From the NCBI GenBank assembly GCA_025458905.1, contig JALORN010000022.1, positions 1 to 50,027 of the forward strand: a DNA stretch of 50,027 bases, written 5' to 3'. Under the pieces are notes generated by a model, which saw only the letters and a list, made by a program, of their open reading frames with translations, did not search any database and had not been told where the DNA came from. The position numbers and the translations under genes are program-made. Positions within the stretch are counted from its first letter, which is position 1. The number at the start of each line of letters is the position of its first letter. Below are positions 8,971 to 17,762 of the stretch, piece after piece. This stretch comes from Steroidobacteraceae bacterium (GTDB lineage: Bacteria > Pseudomonadota > Gammaproteobacteria > Steroidobacterales > Steroidobacteraceae).

Positions 8971-9357
8971 GTGATCCCGCATGACCTCGAACGCGTTGCC
9001 GCAGCACTCGACCTGCGCCGGCGCGGCTCCCCGGACTCCATCGAGAAGGAACTACGCGAGGAACGCGCCAGTGCGCTGACGCGGGCCGCGACCCGGCTGC
9101 GCGACGCGCTGCGGCGCCTCGAGGCGGCCGCCGGGTCCGGCAGCACCGGCGGTCCGACGAGCCCTGGCAGCTCGGGCGAAGCCAGCGCCACGGGGCCAGT
9201 CGAAGACCCCGAACGGCTGCAGCAGCAGGCCGCCGACGCGGCGTTCGCCCTGATCGTGCAGCGCGAGGCACTCGGCCTGCACGATGGCGAGGCGCTGCTC
9301 GACTTCCACGCGGTGCCGCGCAGCGTACGCGCGCGGCTCGGCCGCTGGACCCGCTGA
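8971..9357 (+). CDS. Small uncharacterised protein, DUF6665-like
   Basis: A GTG at 8971 preceded by GGAGG at 8957-8961 opens a 128-residue frame. The N-terminal half is a charged helix (ELREERASALTRAATRLRDALRRLE). A Gly/Ser-rich linker follows, and the C-terminal half contains FALIVQREALGLHD and VPRSVRARLGR. This pattern of a helix with ERASALxRA and a later VQREALGLxD resembles what I remember of DUF6665, but I cannot confirm it. The frame extends much further upstream without a stop, across the antisense strand of the dehydrogenase, which I take as a GC-rich artefact. No function is proposed. Confidence 0.6.
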   Translation: MIPHDLERVAAALDLRRRGSPDSIEKELREERASALTRAATRLRDALRRLEAAAGSGSTGGPTSPGSSGEASATGPVEDPERLQQQAADAAFALIVQREALGLHDGEALLDFHAVPRSVRARLGRWTR

Positions 9358-9417
9358 ACTCGACCCGCTGAACCGGCCCCGGCACCGCACCGCGCGATCC
9401 GACCGGCGCGCCCCTGC

Positions 9418-11292
9418 TCAGCCCGGCGGTGGATCGCGCGAATAGCGGCGCCCGTGCTGGTCGAGCCCGCGCACGGCGAAGCCGCCGCCCGCCAGCGGAC
9501 GCAGCGTCAGCCACTCGATCAGCCGCGCCGGGGTCGCCGCCGGGTCGCTGGCCTGCACCCGCGAGCGTCCGCCGCTGCGATGCTCGCTCCAGCGCCGCGG
9601 CACCCGGTCGATGCCGAGCGCGAAGATCGTCAGTTCGCCGGCCGCGTCGATCCGCATCCGCACCCATTGCTTGTAGTCCTGGATGCGCAGCGAGGAGAAC
9701 GCCTCGTTCGAGTGGCGGCCGAAGACCCGCAGCGAGACGAACAGGTAGAGCCCCAGCACGACCGAACCCGCGATGCCGCCACCGAAGAAGGTGATCGCCG
9801 CCGACGCGAGCATCTGCAGGATTCCCCCGAAAGGCAGCCCGAGCCACTGGGTCGTCGCCACCAGCGCGAGCCAGCCGAGGAAGAACGCCGCCGCGAGGTG
9901 CGCGAGCGCGTGCGCGATGCCGCCGAGGACCCGGTACCAGCGCATGTGCGTGTCGGTGAAGAACACGAACGCCGAGACGAACAGGATCAGCCACAGCCCG
10001 TTGATCGGGTCGCGGATCGCCCCCTCGAGCGCGGCGTTCAGCGCCGAGCGCAGGCTGCCGACGTCGGCGGGCGTGAAGGTCGCCGAGGCGAACCACGCCG
10101 ACATCATGTAGAGCACCGCCGGGATCGGCAGGTAGCGCGGGTTCAGGAACGGGAACACCAGGTTCCACCAGGTCAGGCGGCGCGAGGTCCCCGGGTCCGG
10201 ATAGCTCGCGCGCTCCACGAAGCCGCCGGGGAGCCGGTCGGTCCGCGGCGCATGCGTCGGGTGCAGGAACGCGCCACCGCCGCCCGAGACGATCTTCTGC
10301 ACGCCGTCCTCGCGCTCGTGGCGCTTGTAGAAGTGCAGGTCGCCGGTCAGGAACACCGCGACGCGGCGCTGCAGCACCCGCTCCTGCACGTAGCGCAACG
10401 CACCATCGGAGTAGCTCGAGTGGTCCGGGTAGCCCGCCTCGTAGATCCACTGCGGATCGGGGACGCAGAGGATCACGCGCGCCTGCGGCGGCATCCGCGC
10501 GGCCACTTCGCGGAAGTAGCGGACCTGCGGCTCGTCGAGGTCCGCACCGAGCTGCAGGTCGATCGCCAGCAGCCACCAGTCGTGCGGCAACTGCAGCGCG
10601 AAGTAGCTGCGCGTCTGCTGCGTGCGGCAACCGGCGAAGCCCCGTTCCGGCCTGCAGAACGTGCGCGAGAACGCGACCAGGCTGTCGTACCAGTCGTGGT
10701 TGCCCGGGATCGCGAACACCTGCGGCCGCCGCCCCGCGCCTTCGAACGCGGCCTCGTAGGGCGCCTCGGTGCGCGTCTCGTAGGCCGCCTTCGACGGATA
10801 CGGGTAGACCTCGTCGCCGCCGAACACCAGCACCTGCCCGCCGCGGGTCGCGACGAGCTCGCCGTTCGGCGCCGCCACGTCGAGGCGCTCCTCGGCGATC
10901 GCACTCGCGACCGCGAACGTCGGGTTCCAGCCGTCGGCCACGTCGCTGACGTAGTCGAGCCAGAACTCGCCATCCTGCGCCTCGGAGGTCAACGCGAACT
11001 CGCGCTGCGGCTGGCTCGCCAGCGCCTCGATCAGCCGCGAATCCGAATGCCGGCCGAAGATGTTCGCGAGGGTCATCAGCCAGGCGGTCTGGGCCAGCAC
11101 CTTCGGGTCGTACCAGCCGACCATGCGCGCGCGACTCGTCGGCAGCAGGTTCTCGATCAGCTTGCGGCTGGCGTGCAGCCCGGCCAGCGCCTTGTCCGCG
11201 ATCGCGGCAGCCGGGGCGGCCGCGGGCGACGCCGGCGGCTCCTGGGACGTCGGAAGGCCCGCCTGCCCCGCGCCGCGCCCGGACGGATCCAC
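9418..11292 (-). CDS. Calcineurin-like metallophosphoesterase with C-terminal membrane segments
   Basis: The 624-residue protein starts at GTG 11292, directly after the stop codon of the ybbP-like permease with no gap, so it is translationally coupled to it. Metal-binding motifs of the calcineurin-like fold are visible: SDVADGWN, FGGDEVYPYP, GNHDWYDS and GDLHFYKRH. From about residue 360 the protein has several hydrophobic segments (ILFVSAFVFFTDTH, AHLAAAFFLGWLALV, GGGIAGSVVLGLYLF), so it is membrane-anchored with the phosphoesterase domain ahead of them. The substrate cannot be inferred. Its position at the end of the ybbA-ybbP run suggests an envelope role. Confidence 0.87.
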   Translation of the reverse strand: MDPSGRGAGQAGLPTSQEPPASPAAAPAAAIADKALAGLHASRKLIENLLPTSRARMVGWYDPKVLAQTAWLMTLANIFGRHSDSRLIEALASQPQREFALTSEAQDGEFWLDYVSDVADGWNPTFAVASAIAEERLDVAAPNGELVATRGGQVLVFGGDEVYPYPSKAAYETRTEAPYEAAFEGAGRRPQVFAIPGNHDWYDSLVAFSRTFCRPERGFAGCRTQQTRSYFALQLPHDWWLLAIDLQLGADLDEPQVRYFREVAARMPPQARVILCVPDPQWIYEAGYPDHSSYSDGALRYVQERVLQRRVAVFLTGDLHFYKRHEREDGVQKIVSGGGGAFLHPTHAPRTDRLPGGFVERASYPDPGTSRRLTWWNLVFPFLNPRYLPIPAVLYMMSAWFASATFTPADVGSLRSALNAALEGAIRDPINGLWLILFVSAFVFFTDTHMRWYRVLGGIAHALAHLAAAFFLGWLALVATTQWLGLPFGGILQMLASAAITFFGGGIAGSVVLGLYLFVSLRVFGRHSNEAFSSLRIQDYKQWVRMRIDAAGELTIFALGIDRVPRRWSEHRSGGRSRVQASDPAATPARLIEWLTLRPLAGGGFAVRGLDQHGRRYSRDPPPG

Positions 11293-13782
11293 TCAGTTCG
11301 CCCGCAGCGTCGCCACTGGTGGCTGGCGCACCACCGAGCGCGTCGCCAGCCAGCCCGCGACCGCGACCAGCACCGCGCCGCCGACGAGCCCGATCAGCCA
11401 GACGCTTGCGTCGAACCCATACTCGATCTCGAGCACGTAGCGCGCCAGGAGCCAGCCCGCGACCGATGCACCACCGGCAGCGAGCAGCCCGGAGAGCAGC
11501 CCGAGCATCGTGAACTCCGCGAGCACGCCGCGCGCCACCGTCGCGCGGCTCGCGCCGAGCGTGCGCAGCATCGCGCTCTCGTAGCGGCGCTCGTCGCGCG
11601 TCGCCTGCACCGCCGCGAGCAGCACCACCAGGCCCGCGCAGAGCGTGAACAGGAACACGCTCTGCACCGCGAGGATCGCCTTCTCGATCACCGAGCGAAC
11701 CTGCGTCAGCAGCTCGTCGAGGTCGAACACCGAGACGCTCGGGAAGCGGCGCACCAGGTCGGCGATGGTGCGCCCCTGCTGCGGCTTGAAGTAGGCGCTG
11801 GTCATCCAGGTGCCGACCGTGTCGTCGAGCAGGCCGGGCGCGAACACCAGGAAGAAGTTCGGCTGGAAGCTGTCCCACTTCACCTTGCGCACGCTCGCCA
11901 CCGTCGCCTCGTACGACTCTCCCGCGACGTCGAAGGTGAGCCGGTCGCCGACCACGAGACCGAGTCCCTCCTGCACCTCGGTCGACACCGAGACCAGCGC
12001 CTTGCCACGGTCCTCCGGCGTCCACCAGCGGCCCGCGACCACGCGGTTGTCGTCGCCCAGGTCCTCCTGCCAGGTGATGTTCTGCTCGCGTCGCGCGAAA
12101 CCCTCGCCGCGCGGCGAGCTGAACTCGATGTTCTCGATGTCGCGGCCGTTCAGCTGCGTGAGCCGCGCGCGGATCATCGGCAGTGCCCGCGAAGTGCGCG
12201 CGCCGCTCTCCTGGAGGAAGGCGACGAAGGGCTCGCGGTCCGCCGGCGGGATGTTGATGAAGAAGAAGTTCGGCAGGTCCTCCGGCAGGCTGCGCCGCCA
12301 GTCCGCGAGCAGGTCGTTGCGCACCACGGCCAGCAGCAGCAGCACCATGATGCCGAGCCCGAAGGCGACGATCTGGATCACGCTCTCGCCGCGGCGGCGG
12401 CTGAGGTTCGCGATGCCGTAGCGCCACGAGACCCCGACCGTGCCGCGCAGCCCCGAGGCGGCCCGCACCAGCACGAAGCCCGCGACCGCGAGCAGCAACA
12501 CGAACGCAGCGAGGCCGCCGACGAAGCCGGAGAAGATCAGCAGGTCGCGCGTCACCCACCAGATCAGGAACACGACCGCGGCGATCGCCGGCCCGAAGGC
12601 GAGCCAGACGAGCGGCGGCGGCGGGCCGACGTCGCGACGCAGCACGCGGATCGCCGGCACCCGGGACAGCTGCAGCAGCGGCGGCAGCGCGAAGCCCGCG
12701 AGCACCGCGATGGCGGTCAGGAAGCCGAGCCCGATGGGCGCCAGGTCGGGCGGCGGCAGCTGTGCCTGCAGCAGGTCCTTGAGCGCGCGCAGCAGCCACT
12801 CGTGCGCGCCGAAGCCGATCGCGGAGCCGAGCATCGCCGCGCCGACGCCGACCGCCAGCAGCTGCAGCAGGCTGACCGCGAGCGTGAGGTTGCGGCTCGC
12901 GCCGAGCGTCTTCATCAGCGCCACCGAGTCGAGGTGGCGCTGGACGTAGCGACGCGCCGCCATCGCCACCGCGATCGAGCACAGCAGCACCGCGACCAGG
13001 CTCGCGAGGCTCAGGAAGCGCCCCGCACGATCGAGCGCGTTCTTGATCTGCGGGCTCGCCTCGGTGACGTCCAGCAACCGCTCGCCACGCTGCTTCATGC
13101 CCTCGAGCCGCGCCTTGAACGCCTCGACCTGGCGCCGCTCGCCTGCGAACAGCAGCGCGAAGCGCGCGCGGCTGCCCGGGCCGATCAGCCGCGTGGCAGC
13201 GAGGTCGGCATCGTTGATCAGGATGCTCGGGGCGAGGTCGGAGAAGGTGCCGCCCTGGTCGGGCCGCGTGATCAGCACCTGCGTGATGCGGAACGTGCCG
13301 GCGCCGATGGACAGCTCGTCCCCGAGCCTCGCGCCGAGCGCGGCGACCAGCTTCGAGTCCGGCCAGGCCTCGCCCGGCTTCGGTCCGCCCGCCACGGGCT
13401 GACCGATGCCGAAGGCCTCGGCGGCCACCGTGACCCGCCCCCGCAGCGGATAGCTGGCGCTGACCGCGCGCACGTTCGAGAGCTGGCTGGCCTCTTCGCG
13501 GAACACGACGCTCAGCACCGAGGTGGTGCGCGCGGTGACGAGCCGTGCGCGCGCGGCCGCGGCGAGGTAGCGCTCGTCGAGCGGGCTCGGGGACTCGAGC
13601 CGCAGGTCCGCCGCGAGGACCTCGGTGGCCTGCAGGTCGACTGCCTGGCTGATGCGGTTCACGAGGAAGCCGACGCCGGTCAGCGCCGACACCGCCACCG
13701 TCAGGGCGAGCAGCAGCACGCCGAGCTCGCCGGACTTCCACTCCCGGCCCAGCATCCGCATCGCCAGCTGCACGGCACGCAT
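11293..13782 (-). CDS. ybbP: FtsX-type ABC transporter permease, YbbP family
   Basis: The 829-residue permease starts at ATG 13782 with GGAGG just upstream. It has the layout of the YbbP/LolC-like exporters: an N-terminal helix (LGVLLLALTVAVSALTG), a large periplasmic domain, a set of three helices near residues 255-375, further hydrophobic helices, a second extracytoplasmic domain (including FFFINIPPADREPF), and a final FtsX helix set (LFTLCAGLVVLLAAVQ, LAEFTMLGLLSGLLAAGGA). It lies 37 bp after the ybbA-like ATPase gene on the same strand, and the pair is divergent from tesA, the same arrangement as in Escherichia coli. It should work with YbbA in moving lipophilic or envelope substrates; the actual cargo is unproven. 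Confidence 0.92.
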   Translation of the reverse strand: MRAVQLAMRMLGREWKSGELGVLLLALTVAVSALTGVGFLVNRISQAVDLQATEVLAADLRLESPSPLDERYLAAAARARLVTARTTSVLSVVFREEASQLSNVRAVSASYPLRGRVTVAAEAFGIGQPVAGGPKPGEAWPDSKLVAALGARLGDELSIGAGTFRITQVLITRPDQGGTFSDLAPSILINDADLAATRLIGPGSRARFALLFAGERRQVEAFKARLEGMKQRGERLLDVTEASPQIKNALDRAGRFLSLASLVAVLLCSIAVAMAARRYVQRHLDSVALMKTLGASRNLTLAVSLLQLLAVGVGAAMLGSAIGFGAHEWLLRALKDLLQAQLPPPDLAPIGLGFLTAIAVLAGFALPPLLQLSRVPAIRVLRRDVGPPPPLVWLAFGPAIAAVVFLIWWVTRDLLIFSGFVGGLAAFVLLLAVAGFVLVRAASGLRGTVGVSWRYGIANLSRRRGESVIQIVAFGLGIMVLLLLAVVRNDLLADWRRSLPEDLPNFFFINIPPADREPFVAFLQESGARTSRALPMIRARLTQLNGRDIENIEFSSPRGEGFARREQNITWQEDLGDDNRVVAGRWWTPEDRGKALVSVSTEVQEGLGLVVGDRLTFDVAGESYEATVASVRKVKWDSFQPNFFLVFAPGLLDDTVGTWMTSAYFKPQQGRTIADLVRRFPSVSVFDLDELLTQVRSVIEKAILAVQSVFLFTLCAGLVVLLAAVQATRDERRYESAMLRTLGASRATVARGVLAEFTMLGLLSGLLAAGGASVAGWLLARYVLEIEYGFDASVWLIGLVGGAVLVAVAGWLATRSVVRQPPVATLRAN

Positions 13783-13819
13783 CGCCTGGCCTCCGTCCCC
13801 GTTGCGCGTGGCGCCGCCC

Positions 13820-14539
13820 TCAGGCGAGCCGCCCGCCCTCCATCACGAGCATCCGTCCACAACGCGACGCCAGCTCGCGGTCGTGGGTGACCAGTACGAC
13901 GGTCGTGTGCGCGCGGGCGTTCATGTCGAACAGCAGCTGGGTCACGCGCGCGCCGGTCACCGTGTCGAGGTTGCCGGTCGGCTCGTCGGCGAACAGCACC
14001 GCGGGCCGGGTGACGAACGCACGCGCCAGCGCCACGCGTTGCTGCTCGCCGCCCGAGAGCTGCCGCGGGTAGTGGCCGACCCGGTCGCGCAGCCCGACGC
14101 GCTCCAGCGCCTCGAGCGCACCGGCGCGTGCGTCGCGCCGCCCCGCGAGCTCGAGCGGCAGCATCACGTTCTCGAGCGCCGTCAGCGCCGGCACGAGGTG
14201 GAAGGACTGGAACACGAAGCCGACGCGCTCGGCGCGCAGCCGCGCTCGCCCGTCCTCGTCGAGCTGCGTCAGGTCCTGCCCCGCGAGGATCACGCGGCCG
14301 GACGTCGGCGAATCGAGGCCCGCGAGCAGTGCGAGCAGCGTCGACTTGCCGGCTCCCGATGCGCCCACGATCGCGACCGACTCGCCCGCGCGGATGCTGA
14401 GCGAGACCCGATCGACGATGGTCAGGGAACCTTCCGGACTGCTAACCTGTCTGGTCAGCTCTTCGGCAGCGAGGACGATCTCGGTGACAGCGTCGGTCGG
14501 AGCGTCTTGGGTCGCGTCGTTGTGGATGGTGTCATTCAA
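13820..14539 (-). CDS. ybbA: ABC transporter ATP-binding protein, YbbA/LolD type
   Basis: From TTG 14539 the protein has 239 residues, normal for YbbA. It contains Walker A GASGAGKST, the Q-loop FVFQSFHLVPAL, the signature LSGGEQQRVALARA, Walker B VLFADEPTGNLD and the switch histidine VTHDRE. The open frame continues upstream to 14974 but there it is antisense to tesA. No ATG is present near the expected N-terminus, and TTG 14539 has a weak AAGGAT about 12 nt upstream; a CTG start nearer LTRQVSS cannot be excluded. With TTG 14539 the gene overlaps the divergent tesA by 14 bp. It supplies energy to the adjacent YbbP permease. Confidence 0.9.
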   Translation of the reverse strand: MNDTIHNDATQDAPTDAVTEIVLAAEELTRQVSSPEGSLTIVDRVSLSIRAGESVAIVGASGAGKSTLLALLAGLDSPTSGRVILAGQDLTQLDEDGRARLRAERVGFVFQSFHLVPALTALENVMLPLELAGRRDARAGALEALERVGLRDRVGHYPRQLSGGEQQRVALARAFVTRPAVLFADEPTGNLDTVTGARVTQLLFDMNARAHTTVVLVTHDRELASRCGRMLVMEGGRLA

Positions 14540-15185
14540 GGCGAAACGATCCTTCGTCGGCGCGTACGCGGCGTTGCTGTTTTCGCTCGGCCTCTGCCCA
14601 GCGACATACGCTGCAGCGGCCCCGGCTCCCACCCGCACGATCCTTGTGCTCGGCGACAGCCTCAGCGCCGGGTATGGAATCGACCTGGAGGACGGCTGGG
14701 TGGCCCTCCTCCAGAAGCGCCTCACGTCCCAAGGGTACGGATACCGGGTCGTCAACGCCAGCGTCAGCGGCGAGACGACCGCAGGCGGACTGCAGCGCCT
14801 GCCCCGCGCCCTCGGCCTGCACAAGCCCGAGATCGTGATCCTCGAGCTCGGGGGCAACGACGGCCTGCGGGGCCTGTCGCTCTCGACCACCTCCGAGAAC
14901 CTCTCGCGGATGGTCCAACTGAGCGAGGCCGCCGGGGCCCGCGTGCTGCTGCTCGGCATGAAGATGCCGCCCAACTACGGCCCCAAGTACACACAGGGCT
15001 TCGAGCAGATGTTCGCCGACCTCGCCGCCCGGAGGAAGCTGGCATATGTCCCGTTCTTCCTCGAGAAGGTCGCCCTGAAGCCCGGGATGATCCAGGCCGA
15101 CGGCATCCACCCCACGGTACCGGCCCAGCCCCTGATGCTCGATTCCGTCTGGCCTACCCTGCAGCGCCAACTGTTGCGGCGCTGA
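14526..15185 (+). CDS. tesA: Periplasmic SGNH lipase/thioesterase, TesA
   Basis: The 219-residue enzyme starts at ATG 14526 with a signal peptide (hydrophobic YAALLFSLGL then ATYAAAA), so the mature enzyme is exported. SGNH blocks are all present: GDSLSAGYG with the nucleophile Ser, the Gly of SGETTAGG, GGNDGLRG with Asn, and DGIHP with the catalytic Asp and His. This matches thioesterase I / arylesterase / lysophospholipase L1 TesA. It is divergent from ybbA-ybbP, the classic neighbourhood. An upstream in-frame start at 14346 lies inside the ybbA coding region and is rejected. Its promoter must lie within ybbA; GCTAACCT with a -10-like TAACCT at 14443-14448 is a candidate. Confidence 0.93.
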   Translation: MVSFKAKRSFVGAYAALLFSLGLCPATYAAAAPAPTRTILVLGDSLSAGYGIDLEDGWVALLQKRLTSQGYGYRVVNASVSGETTAGGLQRLPRALGLHKPEIVILELGGNDGLRGLSLSTTSENLSRMVQLSEAAGARVLLLGMKMPPNYGPKYTQGFEQMFADLAARRKLAYVPFFLEKVALKPGMIQADGIHPTVPAQPLMLDSVWPTLQRQLLRR

Positions 15186-15331
15186 CTCTCGGGCCGGCGC
15201 GAAGCCATCACGCGTCAGCCGCGCCCGTGGCGGCCCGGTCCAGGGCGGCCGGGGTCGATCGACCTGCGCGCCCATCGGTTGCCTGGGGCGAAGGCGTTCG
15301 GCTTAATAGCCCCGCGCAGAGGGAGTTGCAC

Positions 15332-17005
15332 GTGACAGACCGGTATTGGCTCAAGTCGTATCCACCCGGGGTGCCCGAGACCATCGACCCCTCCCGATAC
15401 GCCTCGCTCGTGCAGATGGCCGACGAGAGCTTCGCCCGCTTCCCCGAGCGCATCGCCTACGTGCAGATGGGCCGCGAGGTCAGCTTCCGCGATCTCGACG
15501 CCCAGTCGCGCGCCTTCGCTGCGTGGCTTCAGTCCCGGACCGGGCTGCGGCGCGGCGGCCGCGTCGCGATCATGATGCCGAACGTGCTGCAGTACCCGAT
15601 CGCCCTGTTCGGCGTGTTGCGCGCCGGTGGCACCGTCGTCAACACCAATCCCCTCTACACCGCGCGCGAGCTCGAGCACCAGCTCGTCGATTCGGGTGCC
15701 GAGACCATCGTCATCCTCGAGAATTTCGCGCGCGTGTTGCAGGAGGTGATCGGCAAGACGCAAGTGCGGCACGTCGTCATCACCAGCGTCGGCGAGATGC
15801 TCGGCTTTCCCAAGGGCATGATCGTCGATTTCGTGATCCGGCACGGACGCAAGGCCGTGCCCCCGTACCAGCTGCCCGGCGCCGTGCGATTCAAGGAAGT
15901 GCTCGCGCAGGGCCGCGGTGCGACGCTCACGCCCGTGGACCTCGGCCACCAGGATCTCGCCTTCCTCCAGTACACCGGCGGCACCACCGGCGTGTCGAAG
16001 GGCGCGATGCTGACCCATCGCAACATGGTGGCGAACGTGCTGCAGGCGAGCGCGTGGGTCGAGGAGACGTTCGACAGCAGCGAGCCCGAAACCACCATCA
16101 CCGCGCTGCCGCTGTATCACATCTTCGCCCTGACGGCGAACTGCCTCCTGTTCGTCCGCCTCGGCTGGCGCAACGTGCTGATCCCGAATCCACGCGACAT
16201 CCCCGCGCTGATCGCCGAGATGCGCAAGTACCCGTTCACGTTCTTCGCCGCCGTGAACACCCTGTTCAACGCGCTGCTGAACTCCCCCGAGTTCGCCGGC
16301 ATCGACTTCAGCCGCCTCCGCTGCACCCTCGGCGGCGGCATGGCCGTGCAGGCAGCCGTGGCCGAGCGCTGGAAGCAGGCCACCAAGGTCGTGCTGACCC
16401 AGGCGTGGGGCCTCACCGAGACCTCCCCCGCCGCGTGCATCAACATCCCCGGCGAGGACTTCAACGGATCGATCGGCCTGCCCATCTCCTCCACCGAGAT
16501 CTCTATCGTCGACGACCCCGGCAACCCCCTCCCCGTCGGCCAGGTCGGCGAGATCTGCGTGCGCGGCCCACAAGTGATGCTCGGCTACTACAACCGCCCC
16601 GACGAGACCGCCAAGGTGATGCTGCCCGACGGCTGGCTCCGCACCGGCGACATCGGCCGGATGGACGAGCGCGGCTACGTGTACATCGAGGACCGGAAGA
16701 AGGACATGATCCTGGTGTCCGGCTTCAACGTTTACCCGAACGAGGTCGAGAGCGTCGTCGTCACCCACCCCGGCGTACTCGAAGCCGCGGCAGTCGCACA
16801 GCCAGACGAGAAGTCGGGCGAGGTCGTGGCACTGTTCGTCGTGCGCAAGGATCCCTCGCTGACCGAGCAGCAGCTGATCGAGCACTGCCGTTCGGAACTG
16901 ACCGGCTACAAGGTGCCGAAGCGCGTGTATTTCAGGGACGATCTTCCGAAGACGAACGTGGGGAAGATCTTGCGGCGGGCGTTGCGAGACGAAATCAAGG
17001 CGTAG
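15332..17005 (+). CDS. fadD: Long-chain fatty acid--CoA ligase
   Basis: The 557-residue enzyme activates fatty acids to acyl-CoA through an acyl-adenylate. The AMP-binding P-loop is YTGGTTGVSKGAMLTHRN; further motifs are WGLTETSP, GEICVRGPQVMLGYYNRP, GWLRTGDIG and the C-terminal VYPNEVE and TNVGKILRRALRDE, which carries the catalytic Lys. I chose GTG 15332 because GGGAG lies at 15321-15325 and the N-terminus TDRYWLKSYPPGVP is typical; TTG 15326 is an alternative. The open frame extends back to 13625 but runs antisense to ybbA and through tesA. The 3' end overlaps the stop of the opposing DUF6502-like gene by 11 bp, marking the left border of the accessory region. Confidence 0.94.
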   Translation: MTDRYWLKSYPPGVPETIDPSRYASLVQMADESFARFPERIAYVQMGREVSFRDLDAQSRAFAAWLQSRTGLRRGGRVAIMMPNVLQYPIALFGVLRAGGTVVNTNPLYTARELEHQLVDSGAETIVILENFARVLQEVIGKTQVRHVVITSVGEMLGFPKGMIVDFVIRHGRKAVPPYQLPGAVRFKEVLAQGRGATLTPVDLGHQDLAFLQYTGGTTGVSKGAMLTHRNMVANVLQASAWVEETFDSSEPETTITALPLYHIFALTANCLLFVRLGWRNVLIPNPRDIPALIAEMRKYPFTFFAAVNTLFNALLNSPEFAGIDFSRLRCTLGGGMAVQAAVAERWKQATKVVLTQAWGLTETSPAACINIPGEDFNGSIGLPISSTEISIVDDPGNPLPVGQVGEICVRGPQVMLGYYNRPDETAKVMLPDGWLRTGDIGRMDERGYVYIEDRKKDMILVSGFNVYPNEVESVVVTHPGVLEAAAVAQPDEKSGEVVALFVVRKDPSLTEQQLIEHCRSELTGYKVPKRVYFRDDLPKTNVGKILRRALRDEIKA

Positions 17006-17762
17006 GCTTTTCTGGGGCAGGGGTCACGAAGGCGAATACGTGCACGCCCGCAGTAACCACCTGCTCTGCCTTTCCTGATGATTTGCTCCTTCGCGACTCA
17101 AGCCAGCGATTTGCGCCCGAGACGAAGGCTGCGCCCTGATCGCTAGAGTATTGACGGAACTTCTCGACTTGGCGCTGGGGAAGATCTTGCACGATCGCAG
17201 TTCGCTCCAAGAGCGGGCCGCGCCGGCCTCCATTTCTGTTGAAATGCAACGTGGAGAGAAGTTGCAGAACAGACTGACCCACGTAGCCAGTGAGTTCAGG
17301 TCCATTTGTCCGGATTCTTGCAACCGATCTGGTTGGCAAAACGCGATTCCGAGGAGAGACCCGCAGCAGCCGTTGCGATTTCAGCGAGCCAACAAGCGTA
17401 GCGATTGGCATGCGAACCCCAGCGCGGCGGGCTAGCGCTTCAACAGAGCGGGACTTGCCTCGAACACTAAGTGGCAGGGGCCTAGCTTGATCGTCAAGGA
17501 AATCCGGATCCTGATGCCAAGTGTGAAGTAGCTTCGAGATGGCGACGTAGAGGTCCCGTAGCACAGCGGCCTGCGCCGATGCCTTCTCAGCTTCAGCTAT
17601 CGCATTGCGAAGCGATTCCGTAACCTTAGTGGCATCCGTACCTGAATGGATCAGAAAAAGGGCGACGGAGTGGACCAGCTTTTCTAGGAGCCTCAGTTCT
17701 GCCCGGGAACGGCGTGCTTGAGCTGGGCTCCGTCGAGATCTGCTAGGCATCGACTCGCTCAT
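16995..17762 (-). CDS. DUF6502-like protein C (short paralogue without clear HTH)
   Basis: The 255-residue protein is the last gene of the accessory block. Its ATG at 17762 shares one base with the TAA of the upstream paralogue (TAATG), so the two are coupled. It keeps the family order seen in its neighbours: an N-terminal helical segment (LLEKLVHSVALFLIHSGTDATKV), a middle segment with LLHTWHQDPDFLDDQARPLPL, a variable winged part, and a C-terminal part with LLSTLHFN and VFAFVTP. The helix-turn-helix-like ATGLTR segment of the neighbour is absent. Base composition is clearly less GC-rich than fadD. The assignment to DUF6502 rests on remembered pattern and similarity to the next gene. Confidence 0.7.
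   Translation of the reverse strand: MSESMPSRSRRSPAQARRSRAELRLLEKLVHSVALFLIHSGTDATKVTESLRNAIAEAEKASAQAAVLRDLYVAISKLLHTWHQDPDFLDDQARPLPLSVRGKSRSVEALARRAGVRMPIATLVGSLKSQRLLRVSPRNRVLPTRSVARIRTNGPELTGYVGQSVLQLLSTLHFNRNGGRRGPLLERTAIVQDLPQRQVEKFRQYSSDQGAAFVSGANRWLESRRSKSSGKAEQVVTAGVHVFAFVTPAPEKPTP

Noticed and set aside
8885..13741. 1618-codon open frame on the minus strand
   Set aside because: It runs across the dehydrogenase upstream region, the metallophosphoesterase and ybbP in another frame. Its translation is Arg/Gly/Ala-rich without domains, as expected for a shadow frame in GC-rich DNA.
9454..13890. 1478-codon open frame on the plus strand, antisense to ybbP and the phosphoesterase
   Set aside because: It is composed mainly of Arg, Gln, His and Ala with no recognisable domain, while the opposite strand encodes clear protein families.
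13625..15331. Long N-terminal extension of the acyl-CoA ligase frame
   Set aside because: The extension is antisense to ybbA and overlaps tesA in another frame; the ligase family starts near GTG 15332, which has a good ribosome binding site.
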